Counted from the stretch's first letter, positions 42,723 to 53,690 are shown. The stretch is 64,000 bases of DNA from Nocardioides agri (GCF_013778305.1 NZ_JACEIC010000002.1:2815669-2879668); one strand, 5' to 3'. The notes: generated by a model from the sequence alone, not told the origin. Numbers and translations: made by a program.

Positions 42723-44258
42723 TCAGCGCTTGTTCCAGTGGTCGACGATGTCGTCCTGGCTCAGCGCCTGGTTGTAGACCGCGACCGCGTCGACGTTCAT
42801 CGCGATCGACGGCGTGGGGAAGCCGGTGCCGGTCGGCATCGAGCCGTAGCCGACCCGCCACCAGCCGAGGTAGCCCTCGGGCAGCGTCACTCCGCCCTCG
42901 GCGACCTTCACGCCGTCGGCGTAGATCCGCGCGGTCGACTGGAAGGGCACGCCCAGCACGCTCTGGGTCGACACGCTCACCGCGACGTGGTGCCACGCGC
43001 CGTCGTTGTAGGCCTTGGTGGACCGGACGACCTGGATGGCGTACGGATCCCACGCGCCGTAGACGAGCCGGCCGTTCGGGTCGAGGTGCAGGGTGCGGTC
43101 GTAGCGGCTCGAGGTGGTGTCGCGGCTGTTCTCGAAGCCGATCAGCTTGCCGGTGTCGGTGGTCTTGAGCCACAGCTCGGCGGTGAACGACGACGGCGCC
43201 CAGCGCGCGTTGCCGTCCTCGACGATGCGGTCGGAGCCGCCGCCGAGCAGCACCGAGGAGCCCGGGTTGTTGGGGAGCGCGCCCGGCTGCCCGTAGGCGT
43301 CGATCCCGTAGTAGGTGCCCAGCCGGTTGTTGCCGGACCAGTCGCTGGCGACGACGCCGCCGGTGGCGTCGAGCAGCCACAGGAACTCGGGGCCGTCGGC
43401 CTTCACCGCCGCCGGGTAGGTCTGGAGCAGCCCGGGCGCGACCGTGAACGAGTTGCCGCTGTCGCGGGTGCGCGCGGTGAACGCCGCCGAGGCCGTGGGG
43501 ATCGAGCCGGCGGTGACCGCCAGTGCGGTGACGACGACCGCACCGACGGCGGCGCCGCGGGCGACGCCGGGCGCGCGGCTCGGGGACGCGTGCCGGCCCG
43601 GGCTGCGCCGCGGGAGCAGCGGCGGCAGGCGGACGACGTCGGCACCGGAGCCGGTCTCGTCGTCGGCGTCGTCCTCGATCTCGTCGAGGTCGTCGTCGAC
43701 CAGCCTGCGGGAGGCGAGCCGGAAGGCGCCCATGGTCAGGACCAACCAGCCGAAGAGCCGCAGGAAGTCGCCGGTCTGGGGCCAGTGGACCGGCTTGCCG
43801 ACGTAGGGGACGAGCAGCACGGCCTGGCGGGTGAACGCCTCGCGGGCCACCGGCGTGGAGTCGGTGAGGTCGTTGGCGTCGCCGGCGGTGGTGAACAGGC
43901 CGTCGTCGCGCCGCTCCACGACCCGGTGCAGGAGCAGCTCGCCGTCGTCCTTGGCAGGGTTCTCGAAGAGCATCACCCGGCCGACCGGCAGCTTGGACTC
44001 GGTGCCGATGTCCTGGGTCAGCGCGATGTCGCCGACCGAGATGCCTGGCTCCATCGACCCGCTCCTGACGAGGAAGGTGCCCCACCCCCAGAGCATCGGG
44101 ATGACGCTGATCGCAACCAGGGTGAGCAGCATCGCCCGGTAGGCGCGGGCCATCAGGATGCCGAGGACCCGGGTCCACCCCCATGCGGTGGACCCGACCT
44201 CGGCCGAGGTGGGGGGAGGTGTGGCCGTCCCTCGCACGTGCCGCACCTCCTCACTCAT
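42723..44258 (-). CDS. SipW-type signal peptidase I fused to a LamG domain
   Basis: A 511-residue fusion. Residues 30-185 form an ER/SipW-type signal peptidase between two membrane helices, with catalytic S68 (RSGSMEPG), H111 (LLHRVV) and D127 (TAGDAND). An acidic linker (188-210, DDDLDEIEDDADDE) follows. Then comes a second signal-peptide-like stretch (233-259, ending TASA) and AFTARTRDSGNSF, almost the same motif as the mature start of the upstream TasA-like protein (AFTGQTRTSGNDF). A LamG/concanavalin-type domain fills 290-511. The peptidase may release its own C-terminal domain. It is 28 bases downstream of the TasA-like gene in one operon. Confidence 0.85.
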   Translation of the reverse strand: MSEEVRHVRGTATPPPTSAEVGSTAWGWTRVLGILMARAYRAMLLTLVAISVIPMLWGWGTFLVRSGSMEPGISVGDIALTQDIGTESKLPVGRVMLFENPAKDDGELLLHRVVERRDDGLFTTAGDANDLTDSTPVAREAFTRQAVLLVPYVGKPVHWPQTGDFLRLFGWLVLTMGAFRLASRRLVDDDLDEIEDDADDETGSGADVVRLPPLLPRRSPGRHASPSRAPGVARGAAVGAVVVTALAVTAGSIPTASAAFTARTRDSGNSFTVAPGLLQTYPAAVKADGPEFLWLLDATGGVVASDWSGNNRLGTYYGIDAYGQPGALPNNPGSSVLLGGGSDRIVEDGNARWAPSSFTAELWLKTTDTGKLIGFENSRDTTSSRYDRTLHLDPNGRLVYGAWDPYAIQVVRSTKAYNDGAWHHVAVSVSTQSVLGVPFQSTARIYADGVKVAEGGVTLPEGYLGWWRVGYGSMPTGTGFPTPSIAMNVDAVAVYNQALSQDDIVDHWNKR

Positions 44259-44286
44259 CTCGTCGTCCTTCGTGGTGACCCTGAGG

Positions 44287-44892
44287 TCAGTTGGACTGCA
44301 GCTCCCACTGGAAGTCGAAGCCCGTGTGCGCGCCCTGGAGCTGGTCGATCTGGGTCTGGGTCAGACCGGAGGTGTCGAATGACCAGGTGATCTGGTAGGT
44401 CCGGGTGGAGGTGCCGGCGGGCACGTCCCAGCCACCGACCGCGGTGGCGTAGGAGTTGGCCTGGAACAGCTGGGACATGGGGGTGCTCGTGAAGACGTCG
44501 CCCGTCTTCACGAAGCCGTTGCAGCTGGCGAACGAGCCGCCGTCGCCCTCGGCGACCGACATCTTGATGCGGTCCTCGAGGCCCTTGCCCGACGGGATCG
44601 GGTTGACGACGTAGCCCCTGACCTTGCCCGGCACGGACGCGTTGGCCGTGACCTTGATGCAGCGGGTGTCGGTGTCGCCCGGCTTCATCGAGGCGACCTG
44701 GAAGCGGGCCGCGCCGTTGTCGTCGTCGGTCAGCGCGACGCTGCCGGTCGAGAAGTCGTTGCCCGAGGTGCGGGTCTGGCCGGTGAACGCGGCGTACGAC
44801 GCCTGGTAGACCATCGCGCCGGCGGCGACGACGGCGAGCGGGGTGACGGTCGCGGCCATCACCTTGGTGGCGCGCGGGCTGGGCTTCTTCAT
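44287..44892 (-). CDS. TasA/camelysin-like secreted protein
   Basis: A 201-residue exported protein. The signal peptide (residues 1-33) ends ASYA, then AFTGQTRTSGNDFSTG, the M73 camelysin/TasA-type pattern cut by SipW-class peptidases. A strand-rich domain follows, with TRCIKVTANASV and YQITWSFDTSGLT. In Bacillus such proteins form biofilm fibres or are metalloprotease-like; in actinobacteria their role is not known. ATG 44892 has AGGAG 7 bases upstream. The adjacent signal peptidase fusion is its likely processor. Confidence 0.85.
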   Translation of the reverse strand: MKKPSPRATKVMAATVTPLAVVAAGAMVYQASYAAFTGQTRTSGNDFSTGSVALTDDDNGAARFQVASMKPGDTDTRCIKVTANASVPGKVRGYVVNPIPSGKGLEDRIKMSVAEGDGGSFASCNGFVKTGDVFTSTPMSQLFQANSYATAVGGWDVPAGTSTRTYQITWSFDTSGLTQTQIDQLQGAHTGFDFQWELQSN

Positions 44893-45012
44893 GCATGTCT
44901 CCTGAGGTGGTTCCGACCCCCCGGCTTCTCCGGGGCACGGCACCGTTCCGGGCCGAGGGTTCGAGAGCGTGGCGAGCAGGCGCGGACGCACGTCCGGCCA
45001 GTCGACTCCTCA

Positions 45013-45030
45013 AGGTTGACGTTTCAACCT
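45013..45030. promoter_or_regulatory. Palindromic site upstream of the TasA-like gene
   Basis: AGGTTGA (45013-45019) and TCAACCT (45024-45030) form a perfect 7-bp inverted repeat around CGTT. It lies in the divergent gap, about 120 bases before the TasA-like ATG and 69 bases before the glycosylase ATG. CTCAAGGTT and AACCTCAAG extend the symmetry outwards. Confidence 0.5.
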
Positions 45031-45098
45031 GAGTGGAACCTCAAGAAACTTGCAGATCCCGCCGTGAAGACTCGCCCGACCGCTGCGAGGATGGCCCC

Positions 45099-45671
45099 AT
45101 GGGACCGCTGCTCGGCGAGGACGGCTTCGCGCGCTGCCCGTGGGCGGGCGGCCCGGGCGTGATGCGCGACTACCACGACCACGAGTGGGGTCGGCGGGTG
45201 AGCGGCGAGGCGGCATACCTCGAGCGGCTGACGCTCGAGGCGTTCCAGTCGGGGCTGTCCTGGTCGACGATCCTCAACAAGCGCGAGGCCTTCCGGGAGG
45301 TCTTCGCGGGCTTCGACGCCGACGCGGTCGCGGCGTACGACGACGCGGACGTCGAGCGGCTGATGGGTGAGTCACGCATCGTCCGCAACCGGATGAAGAT
45401 CGACGCCGCGATCACCAACGCACGCGCGACCGTGGCGCTCCGCGAGTCGGGGGGGCTCGAGGCGCTCGTCCTCGGCTTCGCGCCGACCGACCCGCCCGCC
45501 TGGCACGACACCGCGGAGATGGCGACCACCTCGGCGGAGTCCGTCGCGCTCTCGAAGGAGCTGAAGCGGCGCGGCTTCGCGTTCGTCGGCCCGACCACGA
45601 TGTACGCCCTGATGGAGGCGATCGGGATCTTCGACCCGCACCTGATCGGCTGTCACCGCCGCGGCAGGTGA
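45099..45671 (+). CDS. tag: DNA-3-methyladenine glycosylase I
   Basis: A 190-residue base-excision glycosylase. Conserved features include RCPWAGGPG, YHDHEWGRRV, LTLEAFQSGLSWSTILNKR and FVGPTTMYALMEAIG. Zinc ligands would be Cys and His at the N-terminus and the late HLIGCH. It removes 3-methyladenine from alkylated DNA. ATG 45099 is the first start in frame consistent with the family N-terminus. It is divergent from the secretion module and ends inside a convergent membrane-protein gene (19-base overlap). Confidence 0.93.
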   Translation: MGPLLGEDGFARCPWAGGPGVMRDYHDHEWGRRVSGEAAYLERLTLEAFQSGLSWSTILNKREAFREVFAGFDADAVAAYDDADVERLMGESRIVRNRMKIDAAITNARATVALRESGGLEALVLGFAPTDPPAWHDTAEMATTSAESVALSKELKRRGFAFVGPTTMYALMEAIGIFDPHLIGCHRRGR

Positions 45672-46159
45672 GCGAACCACAGCAGCACTGCCCCTGCGGC
45701 CACGAGGGTCCACCCCGGACCGTCCGCGAGCCCCGCCAGCGTGAGGGCGCCGCCGAGCAGGCCGACGGCGACGAGCGCGCCCGAGAGCCGGGCGAACACC
45801 GGTTGGCCGAAGAGCCGCGCGAACGGGGCGAAGTGCGCGCCGACGACCGTCACGACCCAGATCGGCACCAGCTCGGCCCGGTCGGCCGCGCGGAGGACGG
45901 CGGAGCCGAGCGGGATCGCGGCGACCATCGCGAGCACGCAGACGCCGTACCAGCGCACGGCGGCCGGCGAGGGCGGGGGCGGCGGCTCGGCGTCGGAGCG
46001 TGCGTAGCGCACGATCGTCGCCAGGACGGCCAGGCCGGCGACCACGCCCACAGTCCGGATGATGGCCTCGCCGGGCAGTCCGCCCGCGCCCAGCTGCACG
46101 AACACCTCGCCGCCGACCACGCCGACCGAGCTGCCGAATGCCCGTCCGTCCCAGCTCAT
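45653..46159 (-). CDS. Integral membrane protein of unknown function
   Basis: A 168-residue protein with about five hydrophobic segments and a proline-rich loop (SDAEPPPPPSP). The only plausible in-frame ATG is 46159 (MSWDGRAFG). No known motif is seen. Its 3' end overlaps the glycosylase gene by 19 bases; it lies 70 bases beyond the eda stop on the same strand. Confidence 0.6.
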   Translation of the reverse strand: MSWDGRAFGSSVGVVGGEVFVQLGAGGLPGEAIIRTVGVVAGLAVLATIVRYARSDAEPPPPPSPAAVRWYGVCVLAMVAAIPLGSAVLRAADRAELVPIWVVTVVGAHFAPFARLFGQPVFARLSGALVAVGLLGGALTLAGLADGPGWTLVAAGAVLLWFAHLPRR

Positions 46160-46229
46160 CGGGCGACGTCGCACTCGCGGGGCATGGCGCCCAGCGAACC
46201 ACCCGCAATCCTCTGGTGCCAGCGGCGGC

Positions 46230-46827
46230 TCAGCGCAGGGCAGCTGCCGCCGAGGCGAGGCTGCTGATCCGGTCCCAGTCACCGGACGCGACGGCGTCGG
46301 CTGGTGTCAGCCAGGAGCCGCCGACGCAGCCGACGTTGGGCAGCGCCAGGTACGACGCGGCGCTGGCGGCCGTGATCCCGCCGGTCGGGCAGAAGCGGGC
46401 CGACGGCACCGGTGCCGCGATCGACTTCAGGAAGTCGACGCCGCCGGACGCCTCGGCCGGGAAGAACTTGAGCTCGGTGCAGCCCGCCTCGAGCGCGGCC
46501 AGCACCTCGGACACGGTGCCCACGCCGGGGAGGAACGGGAGGTCCGTGTCCTGCATGGCGTGCAGGATGTGCCCGGTCGTGCCCGGCGAGACCAGGAACT
46601 GCGCCCCCGCGTCGGCGGCCAGCTTGGCCTGACCGGGCGCGACGATCGTGCCCGCGCCGACGAGGATCTCCGGGACCTCCGCCGAGATCGCGCGGATCGC
46701 CTCGAGGGCCTCCGGCGTGCGCAGCGTCAGCTCGATCACCGGCAGGCCGCCGGCGACCAGCGCACGAGCGATGCCGACGCCCTCCTCCGCGGAGTGGGCG
46801 ACGACCACCGGCATCACCGGGACGACA

Positions 46828-46844
<17 letters not shown>
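46230..46844 (-). CDS. eda: 2-keto-3-deoxy-6-phosphogluconate aldolase
   Basis: A 204-residue KDPG aldolase. The Schiff-base Lys lies in [11 protein letters not shown], the catalytic Glu in [15 protein letters not shown], and the phosphate loop in FCPTGGI. It splits 2-keto-3-deoxy-6-phosphogluconate to pyruvate and glyceraldehyde 3-phosphate. The start is a rare TTG at 46844, backed by an AGGAGG site 6 bases upstream, which lies inside the 3' end of edd (17-base overlap). It is the last gene of zwf-edd-eda. Confidence 0.93.
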
Positions 46845-48713
<1,869 letters not shown>

Positions 48714-48717
<4 letters not shown>

Positions 48718-50219
48718 TGGTCGGTCTCCTGCCAGGTACGGCCGTCCCGCTCGAGGAGCATCGCGGCGGCGGTCGGTCCGGTGGTGCCGGCCGGGTAGCG
48801 CTTGGGCCGGTCGGGCGAGCCCGCCCAGCGGCGCAGGACGGGCTCGGTCCACGTCCAGGCGGCCTCGACCTCGTCGCGCCGCATGAAGAGGGTGGGGTTG
48901 CCCTTGATGACGTCCATGAGCAGCCGCTCGTAGGCGTCGGGGAGCCGCGCGTCGAACGCCGCGGCGTAGCTGAGGTCCAAGGAGACCGGGCGGAGGCGGT
49001 AGCCCCCGGGCCCGGGCTCCTTGGCGGTGAGGTGCAGGCGCATGCCCTCGTCGGGCTGGACCAGGATGTGCAGCCGGTTGGGCGCTGTGACGCCCTCGGC
49101 TCCCGGGAACATCGAGTGCGGCGGCTCCTTGAAGAACACCACGATCTCCGACGCCCGGCGGTCCATCCGCTTGCCGGTCCGCAAGTAGAAGGGGACACCG
49201 GCCCAGCGCCAGTTCTGCACCTCGGTCTTGAGGGCCACGAAGGTCTCGGTGCGCGAGCCCCCGTGGCCGAGGTCGTCGGAGTACGACGGCACCGGGGCGC
49301 CGTCGACCAGCCCGACGTCGTACCGACCCCGCACGGTGTCGCGGTCCACCGCCTCGGGCGTCATCGGCTGCAGCGCGTGCAGGACCTTGACCTTCTCGTC
49401 GCGGACGGTCTCGCGCCCGACGTACGTCGGGGGCTCCATCGCCACCAGGCACAGCAGCTGCAGCAGGTGGTTCTGCACCATGTCGCGCAGCGCCCCGGCC
49501 TGGTCGTAGTACTCGCCGCGACCGCCCACGCCGACGGTCTCGGAGACCGTGATCTGCACGTGGTCGACCCAGCGGGAGTTCCAGAGCGGCTCGAGGAACG
49601 TGTTGGCGAACCGGGTGACGAGCAGGTTCTGCACGCTCTCCTTGCCGAGGTAGTGGTCGATGCGGAAGATCTGCGACTCGTCGAAGACCCGGCCGACCGC
49701 CTCGTTGATCTCCCGCGCCGAGGCGAGGTCGTGGCCGATGGGCTTCTCGAGCACGACGCGGGCCCGCTCGTCGACGACGCCGATCTCGTCGAGGCGCTGG
49801 CAGATCGAGCCGAAGAGCCGCGGGGCGACCGCGAGGTAGAAGACGCGCACGGCGTCCTCAGGGTGGGCGCGCTCCTTGAGCAGCGCGTGGAAGCGGTCCC
49901 AGTCCGCCGGGTTCTGGGCGTCGAGGCGCAGGTGGTAGAGCCGGGCCAGGAAGCGGTCCAGGACCGGGGTCAGCAGCTGCTCCGCCGCGACGAACGTCTG
50001 GAGGGAGCCATGGACGGCCTCCCGCCAGGCGGCGTCGTCGAGGTCGGACATCGAGACGCCGAGGATCCGGTAGTCCGCGGGCAGCTGGCCCTCGAGGTCA
50101 CGGTGGTAGAGCGCCGGCAGCAGCTTGCGCAGCGCGAGGTCGCCGGTGCCGCCGAAGACGGTGAAGTCGCACGAGCTCGGGAGCACGTGAGTGGCGGGGG
50201 TTGCGTCCATGTCAGTCAC
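48714..50219 (-). CDS. zwf: Glucose-6-phosphate dehydrogenase
   Basis: An approximately 500-residue enzyme. It has the nucleotide-binding [17 protein letters not shown], the [10 protein letters not shown] segment, active-site [14 protein letters not shown] and FYLRTGKRM. It makes 6-phosphogluconolactone and NADPH. The start is GTG 50219 (VTDMDATP) or ATG 50210; neither has a strong ribosome site. It heads the zwf-edd-eda operon and is divergent from a ROK repressor, with direct repeats in the gap. Confidence 0.94.
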
Positions 50220-50228
50220 GGTAAAGAG

Positions 50229-50275
50229 CCTTTCGGCCCTTTGCAAGCACTACTAAGGCCTTTTCAAGTTCAAAG
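50229..50275. promoter_or_regulatory. Operator-like repeats between zwf and the ROK regulator
   Basis: CCTTTGCAAG (50238-50247) and CCTTTTCAAG (50259-50268) are direct repeats exactly 21 bases apart, two helical turns. The second lies in the imperfect palindrome CTTTTCAAGTTCAAAG (50260-50275). A weaker CCTTT also occurs at 50229. This AT-rich patch fills the divergent promoter region and is a likely site for the ROK protein. Confidence 0.55.
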
Positions 50276-50298
50276 TGGGCGGGTTTATGCTCTCGCCC

Positions 50299-51525
50299 GT
50301 GACCCAGACGTCCACCCGGAACGGCACCGCACCCGCCGCTCGCCCCGACGGCCGCGACAGCGCGGCCCCCGCGACGGCCGGCGAGCTGCTCGACCTGGTG
50401 CGCAGCGGCCGGGCCAGCACCCGCTCCCAGCTGCGCGCTCTCACCGGCCTCTCCCGCACCGCGATCACCACCCGGGTCAGCTCGCTGACCTCCGCGGGTC
50501 TGCTGCTGCTCGGCGAGGAGCTGGCCTCGACCGGCGGCCGGCCGCCCGGCGCCCTGGTCTTCAACCAGCACGCCGGCGTGGTGCTCGCGATCGCGATCGG
50601 CCGCTCGCGCAGCCAGCTCGCCGTCGCGGACCTCGACGGCCAGGAGCTCGCGTCGGACTCGCGCGACCACGAGGTGGGCGTCGGGCCGGACGAGCTGATG
50701 ACCGAGATCGCCCAGCGGCTCGCGACGCTGCTCGACGGCGTCACCGCGCCGGTGTGGGGCGTGGGGCTGAGCCTGGCCGGCACCCTCGACCCCGACCGGG
50801 GCGTGAGCATCGGCTCCCCGGTCATGTCCGGGTGGGACGGCGTCGAGCTGGCGCCGTACCTCGAGAGCGTGACCCGCGCGCCGCTCTTCGTCGGCAACGA
50901 CGCCGACGTGCTGGCGCGCTCCCAGCTGCTCGGTCGGTCGGCGGCGCTCGAGGACGTGCTGGTCGTCAAGGCCTCCACCGGCCTCGGCCTCGGCATCATC
51001 GCCGACGGCCGGGTGCTGAGCGGCCACATCGGCGCGGCGGGCGAGATCGGGCACACCAAGGTGCCGGCGGCCGACGGCCTGCCCTGCCGGTGCGGTGCCA
51101 CTGGCTGCCTGGAGACGCTGGCGGGCGGCTGGGCGCTGGTCGACCGCGCCCAGGAGGCCGGCCGCGACATCGAGCACGTCCGCGACCTCGTGGCGCTCGC
51201 GCTCCAGGGCGACCCGGCGGCGCGCGGCCTGCTGCGCGACAGCGGCCGCGCTCTCGGCGAGGTGCTCGCGGTGGCGATCAACCTGCTCAACCCGGCGGCG
51301 GTCGTCATCGGCGGCGACATGGAGCCGGCGTTCGACTTCCACGTCGCCGGCGTGCGCGAGAGCGTCTACGCGCTCGCCGCGCCGCTCGCGACCCGTGACC
51401 TGCAGTTCCTGCCGGCGGCGCACGGCGACCGGGCCGGCGTGGTCGGGTGCGCCGCGCTGGCGCTGGACCACGTGCTCGCCCCGGTCGCCGTCGACCTCCG
51501 GCTGGCCGACCAGCAGCAGCCCTGA
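50299..51525 (+). CDS. ROK-family transcriptional repressor
   Basis: A 408-residue protein. The N-terminal winged helix (about residues 25-80) is TRSQLRALTGLSRTAITTRV. The glucokinase-like ROK domain has the zinc motif CRCGATGCLE and the sugar-site GAAGEIGHTKV with LFVGNDADV. ROK repressors respond to sugars or sugar phosphates; here glucose or a metabolite would release zwf-edd-eda. GTG 50299 lies 7 bases after TATGCT, suggesting a leaderless message; an in-frame GTG at 50275 would start inside the repeats. Confidence 0.88.
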   Translation: MTQTSTRNGTAPAARPDGRDSAAPATAGELLDLVRSGRASTRSQLRALTGLSRTAITTRVSSLTSAGLLLLGEELASTGGRPPGALVFNQHAGVVLAIAIGRSRSQLAVADLDGQELASDSRDHEVGVGPDELMTEIAQRLATLLDGVTAPVWGVGLSLAGTLDPDRGVSIGSPVMSGWDGVELAPYLESVTRAPLFVGNDADVLARSQLLGRSAALEDVLVVKASTGLGLGIIADGRVLSGHIGAAGEIGHTKVPAADGLPCRCGATGCLETLAGGWALVDRAQEAGRDIEHVRDLVALALQGDPAARGLLRDSGRALGEVLAVAINLLNPAAVVIGGDMEPAFDFHVAGVRESVYALAAPLATRDLQFLPAAHGDRAGVVGCAALALDHVLAPVAVDLRLADQQQP

Positions 51526-51527
51526 CC

Positions 51528-51642
51528 CGCGAGTCGGCGCATCTTGTCCGCCTGGACCCGCCGAGTCGGCGCATCTTGTACGGCAGGCGGGCAAGACGCG
51601 CCGAGTCGCGCCCGCTAGGTGGGCAAGACGCGCCGAGTCGCG
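51528..51642. repeat. Cluster of four CGAGTCGGCGC-type repeats forming paired inverted repeats
   Basis: CGAGTCGGCGCATCTTGT occurs twice in direct orientation (within 51528-51552 and at 51562-51579). The inverted form GGGCAAGACGCGCCGAGTCGCG occurs twice identically (51589-51610 and 51621-51642, 32 bases apart). The array can fold into nested hairpins. It lies between the converging ends of the ROK and LURP-one-like genes, where it could act as a terminator or be a family of REP elements. Confidence 0.75.
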
Positions 51643-51650
51643 GGAAGGAG

Positions 51651-52205
51651 CTAGCCGACGTCGTGTGACATCGAGTCCACGACGACGGCGATCGCCAGGA
51701 CCAGCGCCGGGTCCTCGCCGGCGGCGACCTCCACGCCGTACGTGTCGGCGATCCGGAACCACTTCTTCGAGACCTCGGCGATCTTGTGGCCGTCGCGCTC
51801 GATCTCGTACTCGTGGTCGACGATGTTGCCCTGCACGTCGAGCCCCTCGCCGCCGGCGACGTCGACCTTGAAGCGCTCGCGCAGCGGCGAGATCATCGCC
51901 TTCTTGACGGTGGCGACCGTCTCGCCGCCGGCGCTCTCGATCGTCATCGTGTCGCGGATGCTCAGCATCCGCTCCTGGATCTTGAGCAGCTCCTGCCCGG
52001 ACGGGTCCTCGATGACCAGCGTCTCGCGGACCCGCAGCGCCTTGCCGTTGACCTTGAAGACGCGCTGGCCCTGCTCGTCCTCGATCCAGTAGTCGTCACC
52101 GATCGAGAAGAGCTTCTCGCGCATCCGGTACGTCGTACCGCTGCCGCCCCGTCGCTCCTCGCGTCGTTCCTCGCGCCGGTCCTGGCGTCGATCCCTGAGT
52201 CCCAT
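51651..52205 (-). CDS. LURP-one-related protein
   Basis: A 184-residue protein with an Arg/Glu-rich N-terminus (RDRRQDRREERREERR) and a Tubby-like beta-barrel of the LURP-one family: YRMREKLFSIGDDYWIEDE, FKVNGKALRVRETLVIED and DHEYEIERDGHKIAEVSKKWF. The function is unknown, possibly phospholipid scramblase-like. ATG 52205 is the family start. It is convergent with the ROK gene across the repeat cluster and divergent from the amidase gene. Confidence 0.82.
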   Translation of the reverse strand: MGLRDRRQDRREERREERRGGSGTTYRMREKLFSIGDDYWIEDEQGQRVFKVNGKALRVRETLVIEDPSGQELLKIQERMLSIRDTMTIESAGGETVATVKKAMISPLRERFKVDVAGGEGLDVQGNIVDHEYEIERDGHKIAEVSKKWFRIADTYGVEVAAGEDPALVLAIAVVVDSMSHDVG

Positions 52206-52289
52206 GCCCCTCACTGTCCACCCGCGCGGACGCTGCGACCATCGCCCGATCCGGGTGACCGCGCCGCCACGGCCCACTAGCGTGCCGGT

Positions 52290-53690
52290 GTGACCCGAGT
52301 CCACGCCTTCGGAGACGACGCCCTCGGCACCTTCGACGCGGTCGGGCTGGTGGCCGCCATCCAGGAGGGGGAGGTGTCGATCCCCGAGGTGATCGACGCC
52401 GCGATCGCCCGCACCGAACGCGTCGCGCCCGACCTGAACGCGGTGGCCCACCGTGCCTACGACCGGGCCCGGGTGGAGGCCTGGGACCCGCGGGGCGGCT
52501 TCTTCGCCGGCGTCCCGACCTTCGTCAAGGACAACGTCGACGTCCGGGGCCTGCCGACCCAGCAGGGCTGTGACGCCTACACCGCCCGCCCCGCGGCTCT
52601 CGACGGCGACTTCGCGCGGATGTACCTCGCGACCGGGCTGGTCCCGCTCGGGAAGACCCAGCTGTCGGAGTTCGGCTTCAGCGCCGCGGCCGAGCATCCC
52701 CGGCTGGGCCCGGTCCGCTCGCCCTGGGACCTCGACCGCTCGGCCGGTGCGTCCTCCGCCGGCTCCGCCGCGCTCGTCGCGGCCGGCGCCGTCCCGATCG
52801 CGCACGCCAACGACGGCGGCGGCTCGATCCGGATCCCGGCCTCGGTCAACGGCCTCGTCGGGCTCAAGCCGACCCGCGACCGGCTCGCCCAGGACCGGCT
52901 CACGCACCAGATGCCGGTGCGGATCGTCGCCGACGGCGTCCTCACCCGGTCGGTGCGGGACACCGCGGCCTTCCTGCGCGAGGCCGAGCTCGTCTACCGC
53001 GAGCTGCGGCTGCCGCCGATCGGCGACATCACCCGGCCGGGCCGGACCCGGCTGCGGATCGCCGTCCACACGGGCGGGATCGGCCGCCGGTCGGCGCCGG
53101 AGGTCGAGGAGCTCACCCGGAAGGTCGCCCACCTGCTGGAGGAGCTCGGGCACCACGTCGAGGAGGTGCCGCACCCGGCGCCCGCGACCGTCCCCGAGGA
53201 CTTCCTCCTCTACTGGTCGTTCCTCGCGATGGTCACGGTCCGCTCCGGCCGGCGCACCTTCGGCCCGACCTGGCGACGCGACCAGCTGGACAACCTGACG
53301 CTCGGCCTGGAGCGGCACTGCCGCCGTCGACTGCACCTGCTGCCGCGCGCGATCGGCCGGCTGCGCCGGCTGGGGCAGGTCTCCGCGCAGTTCCACAGCC
53401 GGTACGACGTGGCGCTCACGCCGACGCTGGCCCACGAGACGCCGCTGGTCGGACACCTCGACCCGACCGCGCCGTACGAGCAGATCATGGAGCGACTTCT
53501 GGACTGGGTGGCGTTCACCCCGTGGCAGAACGCCACCGGCGACCCGGCGGTCTCCCTGCCGCTCGCGACGACCGCCTCCGGCCTCCCGCAGGGCATGATG
53601 TTCGCGGCCGGCGCGGGCCGCGAGGCCACCCTCCTGGAGCTCGCCCACGAGCTCGAGGAGGCGGCTCCCTGGGCCTGGATCACGGGCTGA
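52290..53690 (+). CDS. Amidase-signature hydrolase
   Basis: A 466-residue amidase. The Ser-cisSer-Lys triad is visible: K80 (FVKDNVD), the cis-Ser at S155 (GASSAGSAAL) and nucleophile S179 (GGGSIRIPAS); the 24-residue Ser spacing is standard. The substrate is not predictable; six-aminohexanoate and aryl-amide hydrolases share this outline. GTG 52290 lies 6 bases after TAGCGT, a leaderless start. The gene is followed by the tRNA-Thr. Confidence 0.88.
   Translation: MTRVHAFGDDALGTFDAVGLVAAIQEGEVSIPEVIDAAIARTERVAPDLNAVAHRAYDRARVEAWDPRGGFFAGVPTFVKDNVDVRGLPTQQGCDAYTARPAALDGDFARMYLATGLVPLGKTQLSEFGFSAAAEHPRLGPVRSPWDLDRSAGASSAGSAALVAAGAVPIAHANDGGGSIRIPASVNGLVGLKPTRDRLAQDRLTHQMPVRIVADGVLTRSVRDTAAFLREAELVYRELRLPPIGDITRPGRTRLRIAVHTGGIGRRSAPEVEELTRKVAHLLEELGHHVEEVPHPAPATVPEDFLLYWSFLAMVTVRSGRRTFGPTWRRDQLDNLTLGLERHCRRRLHLLPRAIGRLRRLGQVSAQFHSRYDVALTPTLAHETPLVGHLDPTAPYEQIMERLLDWVAFTPWQNATGDPAVSLPLATTASGLPQGMMFAAGAGREATLLELAHELEEAAPWAWITG

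Noticed and set aside
42723..44258. SipW-LamG fusion as a sequencing frameshift joining two genes
   Set aside because: The frame is uninterrupted, the linker is a sensible acidic stretch, and no alternative stop/start pair or ribosome site splits it.
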